Shown here: positions 17,115-25,708 of the stretch, one piece after another
Layout of the letters: each line of letters opens with the position of its first letter
How positions within the stretch are numbered: the first letter of the stretch is position 1
Notes under the pieces: model-generated
What the model was told of the DNA's origin: nothing
What the model saw: only the letters and a program-made list of their open reading frames with translations
Databases searched by the model: none
Source of the DNA: Candidatus Saccharicenans sp.
Lineage (GTDB): Bacteria > Acidobacteriota > Aminicenantia > Aminicenantales > Saccharicenantaceae
Direction of reading: 5' to 3'
DNA: 64,000 bases
Assembly (NCBI GenBank): GCA_024653215.1
Contig: JANLFU010000001.1
Span: forward strand, 205,492 to 269,491
Position numbers and translations under genes: made by a program

Positions 17115-17270
17115 TCATTTCAACCGGAAAAGGCGCAGGAGAAACGGCAGCAGGACTATCAGGTAAAGAACCTCGCTCTGCCAGTTCTTGGACCGCCTGA
17201 AGTTCCAGATGAAGCAGACGGCAAAGAAAGCCACCATCAGGTAGTATAGAAATGTGATGAAAGCGGTCAT
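17115..17270 (-). CDS. Small membrane protein (51 residues)
   Basis: A short frame between the permease and the M14 hydrolase: MTAFITFLYYLMVAFFAV at the start, a basic loop NFRRSKNW, then a second hydrophobic stretch LYLIVLLPFLLRLFRLK. That gives two likely transmembrane helices with a positive loop. The spacing is 9 bp from the permease stop and 7 bp to the next start, so it fills the operon gap exactly, which argues that it is real. GGAG lies upstream of the ATG. No family is recognised; it could be an accessory subunit of the permease, as TRAP-type systems have small membrane partners. Confidence 0.7.
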   Translation of the reverse strand: MTAFITFLYYLMVAFFAVCFIWNFRRSKNWQSEVLYLIVLLPFLLRLFRLK

Positions 17271-17279
17271 TCCTGTCTC

Positions 17280-18572
17280 CTAAAAAAGCGTCAGGAAAGA
17301 AAGTTTCTTGCTGAAAATAACCATGAGCGTTCCCAGCAGGGCGATGATTATGGCCGGGACCAGGCACATCTTCAGGAAATTCGAGTAACGTTCTTTGACT
17401 CCGACCGTGTCCATGGTCAGGCGCCCGATGATGGCCGTTGGGGGCAGGGCATCGCCCAGCGGCCAGATGATACTCATCCCGGCCAGGGCCACCACCGGGT
17501 CCAGCCCCCGGGTGTTAAAGAGAAGGACCAGGGGTACTCCCAGGACCGGGGCCGCTCCCCACATCAGCACGGCCTCGGACAGGGGAAGAGTCAGGAAAAG
17601 AGAAGCAATAACCACGGCCGCCGGCAGGGTTACGACTGAGACTGAAATCAACCCCCTGACCCCGGTTAAGGTCATAACCTGGACCAGGACTCCCACGCAG
17701 GTCAGGGTGCCCACCAGCGGCAGCAACTGTTCGGCTGTGGCCAGTGAGGTCTTCCAGAGGTTAAGCCTGACCGGAGAAACCAGGACAGCCACCGCTGCGG
17801 TCAGGGCAAAAATCAGCGGCAGGCCGAGGATGGGGAAGCTGAACGGAAAAATCCTTCCGGCCAGGACCAGGACCAGGAAGGCGACAAAGGGAAGTCCCAG
17901 CCGCCACCAGTTCATCCTTTCCGGCGGAACCGGAAGTTCGGCCAGGGCCTTTTCGAGGTCGACCGGCCTGGCCTTACGGCCCAGGATAAATATGGTCAGC
18001 AGGGCTCCGAGGACACAGGGAACAAGAAGGGGCAGAAAAAAGCCAACATAGGGCATGTTGATGCCGGCCGCGGTCAGCATGGCCCACAGGCTGACTGGCG
18101 GGGCGGCGGCACTGAGTCCGGCTATCAAAAAAATGATGGCAGCCACCCTGACTTCACTCAGGCCGGTGTATTTCAGGACCACGGCCACCAGGGAGCCGGT
18201 TATCAGGACGGTGACGCTGCCGGCCCCGGTCAGGGCACCTGGAATCAAGAGCAAGAAAACCAGCAGCAAGAAGAGCATGAACCGGCGGCGATGAAATTTT
18301 TTCAGGATGGCCCGGACGGCAAAGGCCACGCCCCCGGCCTCTTTCAGCAGGTTCATGAAAAGTGTGGCCGTCAGGAAGATCAGGCAGATGTCAAGGTAGG
18401 TGATGGCCCCCTCGGCCAGGTGCCGGACCGGTATTCCATAGCCCCCGGCCAGGGCTCCAGCCACCGCGGCCAGGAACAGTGACAGTTCGGTGGATACCCT
18501 AAGTATTTTGGCAACCGCGTAGGCGGCCACCATCACCGACAGGATGAGAAGAGCACTCTGGGTTGGGGACAC
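17280..18572 (-). CDS. Ion-transporter-superfamily permease (TRAP DctM-like/SLC13-like)
   Basis: A 430-residue polytopic protein with about 11-12 hydrophobic helices arranged as two similar halves, as in the DctM/SLC13 ion-transporter superfamily. Polar, glycine-rich breaks such as LTGAGSVTVLITGS and PLGDALPPTAIIGRL occupy the places where the hairpin loops of this superfamily bind substrate. Such proteins import carboxylates. The start is GTG with GGAGATG about 8 bp upstream. No periplasmic binding protein of the TRAP type is adjacent. Given the neighbouring poly-gamma-glutamate genes, glutamate or small gamma-glutamyl products are plausible substrates; this is inference. Confidence 0.72.
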   Translation of the reverse strand: MSPTQSALLILSVMVAAYAVAKILRVSTELSLFLAAVAGALAGGYGIPVRHLAEGAITYLDICLIFLTATLFMNLLKEAGGVAFAVRAILKKFHRRRFMLFLLLVFLLLIPGALTGAGSVTVLITGSLVAVVLKYTGLSEVRVAAIIFLIAGLSAAAPPVSLWAMLTAAGINMPYVGFFLPLLVPCVLGALLTIFILGRKARPVDLEKALAELPVPPERMNWWRLGLPFVAFLVLVLAGRIFPFSFPILGLPLIFALTAAVAVLVSPVRLNLWKTSLATAEQLLPLVGTLTCVGVLVQVMTLTGVRGLISVSVVTLPAAVVIASLFLTLPLSEAVLMWGAAPVLGVPLVLLFNTRGLDPVVALAGMSIIWPLGDALPPTAIIGRLTMDTVGVKERYSNFLKMCLVPAIIIALLGTLMVIFSKKLSFLTLF

Positions 18573-18597
18573 TATTTGTCATCTCCTTCCGGCCGGT

Positions 18598-19209
18598 TCA
18601 ATATCTCCGGCTGTCGACAATGATCCTGGAAATGGCGTTGTAGCTCTGCAGGGTATTTTTCTGCTGGAAAAGGGTCCTTTCTACGATCAAAGTTCCGAGG
18701 GGATAGTCATCCCAGCGGTAGATCCCCACGTCAGTTTGATTCCCGGTTATGGTCACCAGCTCTTTTACTCCGTGACTGACCCTTGGTAGCTTGAGCTGGT
18801 CGAGGACCAGGTTCAATGATTCCGGGTCTTCCATGGTGAAGGTCCGGCCGTTGGGGTCCATGACCAGCTTGAGCTCGGGCGGAGCGGGCACGGTGGCGCT
18901 GCGATCCAGCTGGTCGCCGGTGATAAAGGTGTAGATTGTCCGGTGCGAATAGAGTGTATCCGACTCGGAAACGGTATAGTAATATTCTGGAATGTTGGGT
19001 GGGAAGAGGTCGTTCTTGATGGCCTTGAAGTTCAGGACGGTCAATTTGGTGGTCTGGAGATAGCCCAGGATTATTCCCAGCAGGACAATGAAGATGATGG
19101 TCCGGACCAGGCTTTCGGTATGGCCCCGGAACAGGATATAAATCAGCCAGATGACGTTGATGGCCAGAAGGGCGGTTACGATGTTGATGGCCAGTGAAGT
19201 GGAAATCAT
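18598..19209 (-). CDS. Uncharacterised membrane-anchored protein, first gene of the permease operon
   Basis: A 203-residue protein with two N-terminal transmembrane helices (~8-27 and ~35-53) and a ~145-residue soluble domain, likely extracytoplasmic. I recognise no family. The soluble part has alternating charged and beta-prone segments (FTMEDPESLNLVLDQLKLP, VKELVTITGN) but no cysteine pairs or catalytic motif. The ATG at 19209 has AGGTG upstream, and the stop is 25 bp before the GTG of the permease, so the four minus-strand genes form one operon. It may be an accessory or substrate-handling subunit of the transporter. The upstream region contains TTGACAC-N5-TTTGC, discussed under rejected items. 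Confidence 0.7.
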   Translation of the reverse strand: MISTSLAINIVTALLAINVIWLIYILFRGHTESLVRTIIFIVLLGIILGYLQTTKLTVLNFKAIKNDLFPPNIPEYYYTVSESDTLYSHRTIYTFITGDQLDRSATVPAPPELKLVMDPNGRTFTMEDPESLNLVLDQLKLPRVSHGVKELVTITGNQTDVGIYRWDDYPLGTLIVERTLFQQKNTLQSYNAISRIIVDSRRY

Positions 19210-19291
19210 ATTTTCACCTGCCTCTCTTTATTGAATTTTAGCAAAATCAGTGTCAAATTAACATAGCGGGGTCAGGGCAGAAACTTTTCTT

Positions 19292-19320
19292 TTGCAAATT
19301 CGTTTCACAGTATATAGAAT
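19292..19320 (+). promoter_or_regulatory. Candidate sigma-70-type promoter for the M28 peptidase gene
   Basis: TTGCAA and TAGAAT are separated by 17 bp, and the start codon at 19362 lies about 40 bp downstream with AAAGGAG in front. The match is only moderate. Confidence 0.4.
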
Positions 19321-19361
19321 TCTCTACTTGGTTTATATCCTATTGCTCAAAGGAGTCGGAT

Positions 19362-21443
19362 ATGAAAAAACATCTGGCGGCCCTTTTGGTTCTGTTGTTC
19401 CTGGTTTCTGCGGCCATGGCCCAGCCCCAGGAAAAGTTACCAAGAACTCTGCTGTCACTCAGGTTGCTTCAGGATATTATCAACGAGGCTAACGGAGAAC
19501 TGGCCCTGCAAAATGAAATCTTTCTCACCGGGGTCAACCGAAACCGGAAAGCCGAAGAATATGCCACTGGCTATTTTGAGACCAGGTTCATCCTGGAAAA
19601 ACTCAGGGAGTACGGCTACGATGAAGCCCAGGTCGTGGAGCTGCCGTCCCGCGACCAGACCGTCTGGGATGCCGAGGAGGCCGAGCTGTGGATGGTGGAG
19701 CCGGTAAAAAAGAAAATTGCTGACCTCAAAGAAATTCCCGCGGTCCTCTGCTCGGGCAGTGCCTCGACTGACGTAACGGCCGAGCTGGTGGAAGTGGGGC
19801 CCGGCTTCAGCGAGGACCACTATAAGAACAAGGATGTTAAAGGAAAGATTGTTCTCGTCTACGGCTCTCCGGAGGCGGCCAGGCGCCTGGCGGTGGAAAA
19901 ATTTGGAGCGGTCGGTCTTATCGGCTGCTCCTCCAGCCACCCGGAATTCGACCGGGACCAGATCGGCTGGAGTTCCATCAGGGTAGGACCAAAGGATAAA
20001 CCAACCTTCGCCTTCATGGTATCAGAGAGAACATATTTTGACCTGAAGCTGGCCCTGGAAAGGAAAACCAGGATTGTGCTCAGGGCCCTGGTCAAGACCC
20101 AGCGCCTTCCGGCCAGGGAAGAGATGGCCGTCGGGCTGATAAAAGGAGCGGAAAAACCGGAAGAAGAACTGGTCCTGACCGCACATCTTTTTGAAGGCTA
20201 TGCCAAGCAGGGGGCCAACGATGATGCTTCAGGCTGCGTGGCCATCCTGGAGGCCGGTCGGGTTCTTAAGAAGATGGTGGCCGACGGGACCATCCCGCCG
20301 CTTAAAAGGTCAGTTCGCTTTCTCTTCGTTCCGGAGATTTCGGGCACCAGGGCCTATATCCAGAAATATCCTGAAATAGCCCGCCGGTTTTTTGCCAACA
20401 TCAACGAAGACATGGTGGGTGAGGCCCTGGTCAAGAACCTGAGCGCCTTCCGCCTTGAAGTCACTCCATATTCTCTGCCAACTTACCTCAACGACGTGGT
20501 GGCCTCTTTCGTTGAGTGGATGGGGGCCAGCCAGCGCATTTCCCAGGACGGCGGCTGGAAGGAACTGGCCGTTCTCTCCCCGGCCGGAAGTCGCGACCCC
20601 TTCTATTATTCCATCGACCCCTATTCCGGCGGCAGCGACCATATCGTTTTCATAGACGGAGCGGTAAAAGTTCCGGCCGTGATGTTCATCTGCTGGCCGG
20701 ACATGTGGTACCACACCAGCGGTGACCTGCCCGACAAATCCGACTCGACCCAGCTGAAGAGAGTGGTCACACTGACCGTGGCTTCGGCTATTTTCCTGGC
20801 CAACGCCGGCCCGGAAGAAGCCCGGGCCATCCTGAATGAAGTCAGTGCCAGGGGCCTGGGGCGCCTGGGCCGGGAAAAAGGCCGGGCCGTCGAGATGATC
20901 ATGAAGGCCGACAGTAAAGGCCTGGCTGCGGCCAGGAAAGAAGCGGTCAATATTTTGCGGCAGGCGGTTGCCCGGGAAAAAGAAGCCCTGGAGTCGGCCA
21001 GGTTTTTCGCCGGAAACGATCGCCAGTTCGCCTCCCTGCTGGCGGCCAAGCTGAATACCCTGGACCAGTTCCAGGTGGCCGGGCTCAATGAACTGGAGGA
21101 GCTGTACCGGCAGGGCTGCCAGCGGCACGGTCTGAAAACCGAAAAGCTGACCCTGACCCCCGATGAAGTGAGGTTGAGCCGGGTGGTCCCGGTCAGAAAA
21201 CCGGCGGCCGGCGAAGGCGATCCCTGGATGGTGCTCATGAGACTGAGGGAAATGAACCTTCAGCTTTCGCCGCTGATTTACCGGGCGGAGTTTGAACTGC
21301 GCAATTTTATTGACGGGAAAAAATCCATACTCGATATCCGTAACGCGGCTTCTGCCGAGTACGACCCGCTTCCTCTGCTGGAGGTGGAAAAATATTTCCA
21401 GGCCCTGGAAAAGGCCGGAATGGTGGAACTTAAAAAGAAGTAG
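19362..21443 (+). CDS. Exported M28-family aminopeptidase with PA-like insert
   Basis: A 693-residue protein. A signal peptide (MKKHLAALLVLLFLVSAAMAQ) precedes a cap region. A PA-like domain lies near residues 125-210 (ENPGFSE-like segment, KGKIVLVYGSPEAARR). The M28 zinc domain spans ~260-490: TAHLFEGYAKQGANDDASGC supplies His and the bridging Asp, VPEISGT the glutamate, NEDMVG an Asp and GGSDHIVF the last His. M28 enzymes release N-terminal amino acids from peptides. The C-terminal ~200 residues are helical and lysine-rich and have no recognised domain. AAAGGAG precedes the ATG. The glutamate motif has a single Glu where many relatives have two, so activity should not be assumed. Confidence 0.85.
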   Translation: MKKHLAALLVLLFLVSAAMAQPQEKLPRTLLSLRLLQDIINEANGELALQNEIFLTGVNRNRKAEEYATGYFETRFILEKLREYGYDEAQVVELPSRDQTVWDAEEAELWMVEPVKKKIADLKEIPAVLCSGSASTDVTAELVEVGPGFSEDHYKNKDVKGKIVLVYGSPEAARRLAVEKFGAVGLIGCSSSHPEFDRDQIGWSSIRVGPKDKPTFAFMVSERTYFDLKLALERKTRIVLRALVKTQRLPAREEMAVGLIKGAEKPEEELVLTAHLFEGYAKQGANDDASGCVAILEAGRVLKKMVADGTIPPLKRSVRFLFVPEISGTRAYIQKYPEIARRFFANINEDMVGEALVKNLSAFRLEVTPYSLPTYLNDVVASFVEWMGASQRISQDGGWKELAVLSPAGSRDPFYYSIDPYSGGSDHIVFIDGAVKVPAVMFICWPDMWYHTSGDLPDKSDSTQLKRVVTLTVASAIFLANAGPEEARAILNEVSARGLGRLGREKGRAVEMIMKADSKGLAAARKEAVNILRQAVAREKEALESARFFAGNDRQFASLLAAKLNTLDQFQVAGLNELEELYRQGCQRHGLKTEKLTLTPDEVRLSRVVPVRKPAAGEGDPWMVLMRLREMNLQLSPLIYRAEFELRNFIDGKKSILDIRNAASAEYDPLPLLEVEKYFQALEKAGMVELKKK

Positions 21444-21514
21444 CCGTAAATAACAGGAAGCGTTTCGGCCCGGATTCAGTCAGCCAGCCTGGCCGGAGAA
21501 TCCGGCGGTAGAAC

Positions 21515-22114
21515 TTATTTGCCGTAAATCTTGCGGAGTTCCTCGACCAGGTCCATATTTTTTTCGACTTCGACCAGGGGAATGTTCTTGCTCCGGGCGA
21601 TAGCGGTGAAACGACCGTCGGAGTTGCCCTCCTTGTTGACCAGGAGAAGGTCCGACTGGGGAGCCACGGCCTCGATGCTCTGCTCATCGGTGGTGTCGCC
21701 GGCCGCCGCCCCCTGGGCCCTTCTCTTCATTCCTTCAACGTGGGCCCCGATGACCTTCAGGCCCTGTTTCCTGGCTTCCTGGATGAGCTGGTTGATTCTC
21801 TTGATTTCATCGTCGATGGAAATCCCGGCCGCCCCCATGCCCTTGAGGCTGGCTCCCATGACTATGATTATGGAACCGTAGGGCTGGCCGCTTTCCTTCT
21901 TTTTCTGAAGGGCTGAAGCGGTGGCCAGGGGGTCAAGCTCGAAGGGCAGGCCAAGTTTCTGCAGAACCACCTTGATGATGGCCGGACCCGGGCTCTGCCC
22001 GCAGGAGGTGAGGAGAATCGGTGGACTGGCGGTGACTGCCTGCCCGGGCAGGGTTCCAACCGCCGGCCCCAAAAGTACCAGTCCCAGAATTATCAGAGCA
22101 ACCAGTCTCTTCAT
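21515..22114 (-). CDS. Exported DUF6305-like protein
   Basis: The ATG at 22114 has AGGAG upstream; a longer frame to 22192 exists but lacks a ribosome site and puts extra sequence before the signal peptide. The mature protein (about 175 residues) begins after LPGQAVTA. It contains ILLTSCGQSPGP, a long Rossmann-like pattern (GSIIIVMGASLKGMGAAG, LKVIGAHVEGMKRR) and an acidic DLLLVNKEGNSDG segment. These features match my recollection of the DUF6305 family, whose function is unknown. It is alone in orientation with the DUF72 gene upstream at 276 bp. Its export and ligand-binding-like fold suggest a periplasmic binding or sensing role, but nothing in the sequence proves this. Confidence 0.6.
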   Translation of the reverse strand: MKRLVALIILGLVLLGPAVGTLPGQAVTASPPILLTSCGQSPGPAIIKVVLQKLGLPFELDPLATASALQKKKESGQPYGSIIIVMGASLKGMGAAGISIDDEIKRINQLIQEARKQGLKVIGAHVEGMKRRAQGAAAGDTTDEQSIEAVAPQSDLLLVNKEGNSDGRFTAIARSKNIPLVEVEKNMDLVEELRKIYGK

Positions 22115-22390
22115 TCTTGAACTCCTCTCGTCATTTTCCTGGATCGGGCTGAACACCAGACTAAGTTTATGTTTTCTGCCGGCTGAAATCAACTCCCGAC
22201 CTGCGTCCTGTCAGGCCCGGGGGTCAGGCCGGCCCAGGGTTTCATGGATGAGGGGGCCGAAAGCTCAATTGTTACTTCTGAACCAGGCGGCCGTTGGTTT
22301 GAAAGAAGGAAAATACAACCTGACCTGCCGGGATGTCCAGAAAACGGGCAGGTCTTTTTTTAATGAACCCGTCGGGACCACCTGCTCAGT

Positions 22391-23110
22391 TCAGGTGCCG
22401 GATAGTAGCTCTCGCAGCTTCAGGGCGTTAGACACGGCATGGGCCTGGTAATCGTTGTTGAAGTAGACGAAAGCCTCAGTCGCTCCACACTGGCGGATGG
22501 CCTCGGCCCACTTTTTTAATTCTTCATCCGTGTAGCGATAGCGGTAGCCTCCGGTCAGCCCGTGGAACCGGAAGTAGGCCACGGGAGCGGTCACCACCAC
22601 TTCAGGCGGAACCCGGGACGAGGAAACCACGCAGAAAATGGCCCCGGATGCGGACATCAGTTCATAGACCGCCGGGTCGTACCAGCCGGGATGCCGGAAT
22701 TCAATCACCTGCCTGAAGCCGACCGGGAGAGTTTTAAGGAAGGATTCCAGCAGTTCCAGGTCCTTGCTCAGGGAAGGCGGGAGCTGATAGAGCAGGCAGC
22801 CCACCTTGCCCCGGAGCTGCCGGGCCAAAAAGGCCAGGTGTTCCAGGTCATGTTCCACCTTTTTTAATTTTTTAATATGGGTAATCTGCCGGTTGGCCTT
22901 CAGGGTGAACAAAAAGTCCGCCGGGGTTCTGGTGGCCCAGCCATGCAGGATTTCCGGTTTGGGCGACCGGTAAAAAGTCATATTGATTTCCACCGTGTCA
23001 AAATGACCGGCGTAATATTCAAGCCAGTCGGTGGGCTTCATTTCGGGCGGGTAGAACCGGCCGCGCCAGCCCGGGTAGCTCCAGCCCGAGGTTCCGATAT
23101 GGATTTTCAT
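22391..23110 (-). CDS. DUF72 (YecE-like) family protein
   Basis: A 239-residue cytosolic protein of the DUF72 family, a TIM-barrel fold of unknown activity. Recognisable motifs are IHIGTSGWSYPGWRGRFYP at the N-terminus, YYAGHFDTVEINMTFYRSP, FLFTLKANRQITH, LLYQLPPS, IEFRHPGWYD and YFRFHGLTGGYRYRY. The final motif YVYFNNDYQAHAVSNAL appears as VYFNNDYQAHAVSNAL. Length and motif order match the family, so the protein is intact. It diverges from hppA across about 260 bp and is not obviously part of an operon with the exported protein downstream. Confidence 0.92.
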   Translation of the reverse strand: MKIHIGTSGWSYPGWRGRFYPPEMKPTDWLEYYAGHFDTVEINMTFYRSPKPEILHGWATRTPADFLFTLKANRQITHIKKLKKVEHDLEHLAFLARQLRGKVGCLLYQLPPSLSKDLELLESFLKTLPVGFRQVIEFRHPGWYDPAVYELMSASGAIFCVVSSSRVPPEVVVTAPVAYFRFHGLTGGYRYRYTDEELKKWAEAIRQCGATEAFVYFNNDYQAHAVSNALKLRELLSGT

Positions 23111-23262
23111 CCCTTGTCCCTCACCTCTAATGTATCCAGCTTCCGGGTTGAAATCAATTCTTTTGACTGCCAGGATAGATGGCCGTTTTTACGGGTAATT
23201 TTCGATTGTTGTTTGGTTCTGCAGATGAGGCCTGCCCTGATTGCCAGGTCAGGCCCCTTATT

Positions 23263-23291
23263 TTGACACCTGCGCCTGTTTATGGTAAATT
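23263..23291 (+). promoter_or_regulatory. Sigma-70-type promoter of hppA
   Basis: TTGACA at 23263-23268 and TAAATT at 23286-23291 are 17 bp apart, placing the transcript start near 23298, about 70 nt before the ATG at 23369. This also rules out the in-frame upstream ATG at 23282 as a start. Confidence 0.65.
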
Positions 23292-23368
23292 TACGGCTTA
23301 AATTTCGAAAGGGTAAACAACCGGATTCAACGGATAGAATCCCCATCAGTCTGAGCAGGAGGCAAGAA

Positions 23369-25555
23369 ATGTTAAATTCCGTTTTCTGGCTGGCCCCGGC
23401 TGCTTCAGTCCTGGCCCTGTTTTTTGCCTGGTTTTTTTATAACCAGATGAAAAAAAAGAGCGAGGGCACGGACAGGATGGCCCAGATTGCTTCTTACGTT
23501 AGAAAAGGAGCGATGGCCTACCTGAAGCAGCAGTACAAGGTGGTCATAATCGTTTTTATCTGCCTGATTCTGCTTCTGGCCTTCATGGCCTTCGTCCTCA
23601 AGGTCCAGAACAGGTGGGTTCCGGTGGCCTTCCTGACCGGCGGCTTCTTCTCCGGTCTGGCCGGGTTTTTCGGAATGAAGACCGCCACTTACGCCTCGGC
23701 CCGGACGGCCAATGCTGCCCGCAACTCCCTGGACAGCGCCCTGAAGGTGGCTTTCCGGAGCGGAGCGGTCATGGGCCTGACGGTGGTCGGACTGGCCCTT
23801 CTGGATATCTCGCTCTGGTTTTTAATCCTGAAGCATTTTTATCCTGTTTCCGATGAACATAACCTGATCATCATCACCACCACCATGCTGACCTTCGGCA
23901 TGGGAGCTTCCACCCAGGCCCTGTTTGCCAGGGTTGGCGGCGGAATCTTCACCAAGGCGGCCGATGTCGGGGCCGACCTGGTGGGCAAAATTGAATCCAA
24001 CATTCCCGAGGATGATCCCAGGAACCCGGCGGTCATTGCCGACAACGTCGGCGATAACGTTGGAGACGTAGCCGGAATGGGCGCAGACCTGTATGAGTCT
24101 TATGCCGGCTCGATCCTGGCCACGGCCGCCCTGGGAGCTTCGGCCTTTGCCGGCCAGGGAGCCATGCAGCTCAACGCCGTGGTGGCCCCCATGGCCATCG
24201 CCGCGGTGGGAACGCTCCTATCCATCCTGGGCATTTTCTTTGTCAGGACCAGGGAAGGGGCGACCCAGAAGGATTTGATCAATGCCCTGGGTCGGGGAAT
24301 CAATGCCAGCTCGGTGTTCATAATAATCTTCTCCTATTTTGTGATCCGGTTCCTTAAACTCCCGCTGGGAACCTGGCTGGCCCTGGTGGCCGGGTTGCTG
24401 GCCGGAATCGTTATCGGCAAGTCGACCGAGTATTTCACCTCTCATTCATTCAGACCGACCAAGAGGATTGCTAATAGCGCCACCACCGGCGCGGCCACGG
24501 TTATTATTTCCGGCATCGGCACCGGCATGCTGTCCACCTCCATCCCGGTCCTGGCGGTGGCGGCCGGAACGGTCCTGGCCTATCTCTTTGCTTCCGGCTT
24601 TAACCTGGCCAACATCGGTCAGGGACTGTACGGAATAGGAATAGCAGCCGTCGGCATGCTGTCCACGCTGGGAATCACCCTGGCCACCGACGCCTACGGT
24701 CCGATTGCCGACAACGCCGGGGGCAACGCCCAGATGTCCAACCTGGACCCGGAAGTCAGAAAGCGGACCGACGCCCTGGATGCCCTGGGTAATACCACGG
24801 CCGCTACCGGTAAGGGCTTTGCCATCGGCTCGGCGGCCCTGACCGCCCTGGCCCTGCTGGCTTCTTACGTGGAAGAACTGAAGGTGGGGTTACTGCGCGT
24901 CGGCCAGAATACCCTCCAGATGCTGGATGGAACAGTGATAGAAACGGCCAGGGCCGGCTTTCTGGACTTCATGAACTATTTCCGGGTCAACCTGATGAAT
25001 CCCATCGTCCTGGTGGGCATGTTCATCGGGGCCATGATGGCCTTTGTCTTCTGCGGCCTGACCATGCAGGCCGTGGGCAAGGCTGCCGGCAAGATGGTTG
25101 ATGAAGTCCGGCGTCAGTTCAAGGAAATTCCCGGAGTCTGGGAAGGAACGGCCGAACCCGATTACGCCCGCTGCGTGGCCATCTCGACCAAGGGTGCCCA
25201 GAAAGCCATGATGGTGCCTTCCCTGGCGGCCATCGTGGTTCCGGTGGCCACCGGACTGCTGCTGGGAGTGGGCGGGGTGATGGGCCTGCTGATCGGGGCC
25301 ACCACCACCGGCTTCGTCCTGGCCGTTTTCATGGCCAACGCCGGCGGCGCCTGGGACAATGCCAAGAAGTTCATCGAGGAAGGCAACCTGGGCGGCAAGG
25401 GTTCAACCGCCCACAAGGCGGCCGTGGTCGGGGACACCGTGGGCGACCCCTTCAAGGACACCTCCGGTCCCAGCCTGAACATCCTGATCAAGCTGATGAG
25501 CATGGTGTCCATCGTCATGGCCGGGCTGACCGTGGCCTTCTCCCTGATCAAGTGA
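23369..25555 (+). CDS. hppA: K+-dependent membrane-bound pyrophosphatase (Na+ and/or H+ pump)
   Basis: A 728-residue integral membrane pyrophosphatase with about 16 helices that couples PPi hydrolysis to cation export. The start is set by AGGAGG 7 bp upstream of 23369. Active-site segments are intact: [53 protein letters not shown] and [17 protein letters not shown]. The segment [15 protein letters not shown] has Ala and Gly where K+-independent enzymes have Lys and Thr, so this one should need K+. Most K+-dependent members pump Na+, or Na+ with H+, but the ion cannot be settled by eye. It has its own promoter and a downstream terminator, so it is monocistronic. Such pumps save energy in anaerobes. 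Confidence 0.95.
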   Translation: MLNSVFWLAPAASVLALFFAWFFYNQMKKKSEGTDRMAQIASYVRKGAMAYLKQQYKVVIIVFICLILLLAFMAFVLKVQNRWVPVAFLTGGFFSGLAGFFGMKTATYASARTANAARNSLDSALKVAFRSGAVMGLTVVGLALLDISLWFLILKHFYPVSDEHNLIIITTTMLTFGMGASTQALFARVGGGIFTKAADVGADLVGKIESNIPEDDPRNPAVIADNVGDNVGDVAGMGADLYESYAGSILATAALGASAFAGQGAMQLNAVVAPMAIAAVGTLLSILGIFFVRTREGATQKDLINALGRGINASSVFIIIFSYFVIRFLKLPLGTWLALVAGLLAGIVIGKSTEYFTSHSFRPTKRIANSATTGAATVIISGIGTGMLSTSIPVLAVAAGTVLAYLFASGFNLANIGQGLYGIGIAAVGMLSTLGITLATDAYGPIADNAGGNAQMSNLDPEVRKRTDALDALGNTTAATGKGFAIGSAALTALALLASYVEELKVGLLRVGQNTLQMLDGTVIETARAGFLDFMNYFRVNLMNPIVLVGMFIGAMMAFVFCGLTMQAVGKAAGKMVDEVRRQFKEIPGVWEGTAEPDYARCVAISTKGAQKAMMVPSLAAIVVPVATGLLLGVGGVMGLLIGATTTGFVLAVFMANAGGAWDNAKKFIEEGNLGGKGSTAHKAAVVGDTVGDPFKDTSGPSLNILIKLMSMVSIVMAGLTVAFSLIK

Positions 25556-25557
25556 AT

Positions 25558-25577
25558 ATATGAATGACCATTCATAT
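25558..25577. repeat. Perfect 9+9 bp palindrome downstream of hppA
   Basis: ATATGAATG-AC-CATTCATAT begins 3 bp after the hppA stop codon. The TGAATGA/TCATTCA-like arms resemble operators bound by TetR-family repressors, but no such regulator is nearby and the site lies before a terminator. It could also simply be a hairpin protecting the mRNA 3' end. Confidence 0.5.
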
Positions 25578-25641
25578 GTTGGTTGGACTTCCGGATAAAA
25601 TCCGGTAGATTTCCAGCCGGAAAATTAGTAAATTAGGCTCT

Positions 25642-25685
25642 GGCCCTGCCGGGCTAACCGGCCGAGCCGGGGCCTTTTTATTTTC
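25642..25685 (+). terminator. Rho-independent terminator after hppA
   Basis: GC-rich inverted repeats (GGCCC..GGGCC outside, GCCGG..CCGGC inside) are followed directly by TTTTTATTTT. It separates hppA from the M28 lipoprotein gene whose ATG is at 25709. Confidence 0.78.
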
Positions 25686-25708
25686 TGGCACCGGACCGGG
25701 AGGAAGTC

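Noticed and set aside
17104..17367. An 87-codon minus-strand frame overlapping the end of the permease gene
   Set aside because: It overlaps both the permease 3' end and the 51-residue membrane protein, is Pro/His-rich and has no ribosome site; the membrane protein in the other frame is far more protein-like.
19240..19256. A sigma-54-like element (TTGACAC-N5-TTTGCT, minus strand) before the 18598-19209 gene
   Set aside because: The -24 GG is GA, which usually abolishes the promoter, and no matching palindrome lies upstream. TTGACA could instead be a -35 box, but no good -10 follows at 16-18 bp.
23231..23255. Hairpin GGCCTGCCCT..AGGTCAGGCC upstream of hppA as a riboswitch or terminator
   Set aside because: It lies upstream of the hppA promoter, so it is not in that transcript, and no gene ends nearby on the plus strand.
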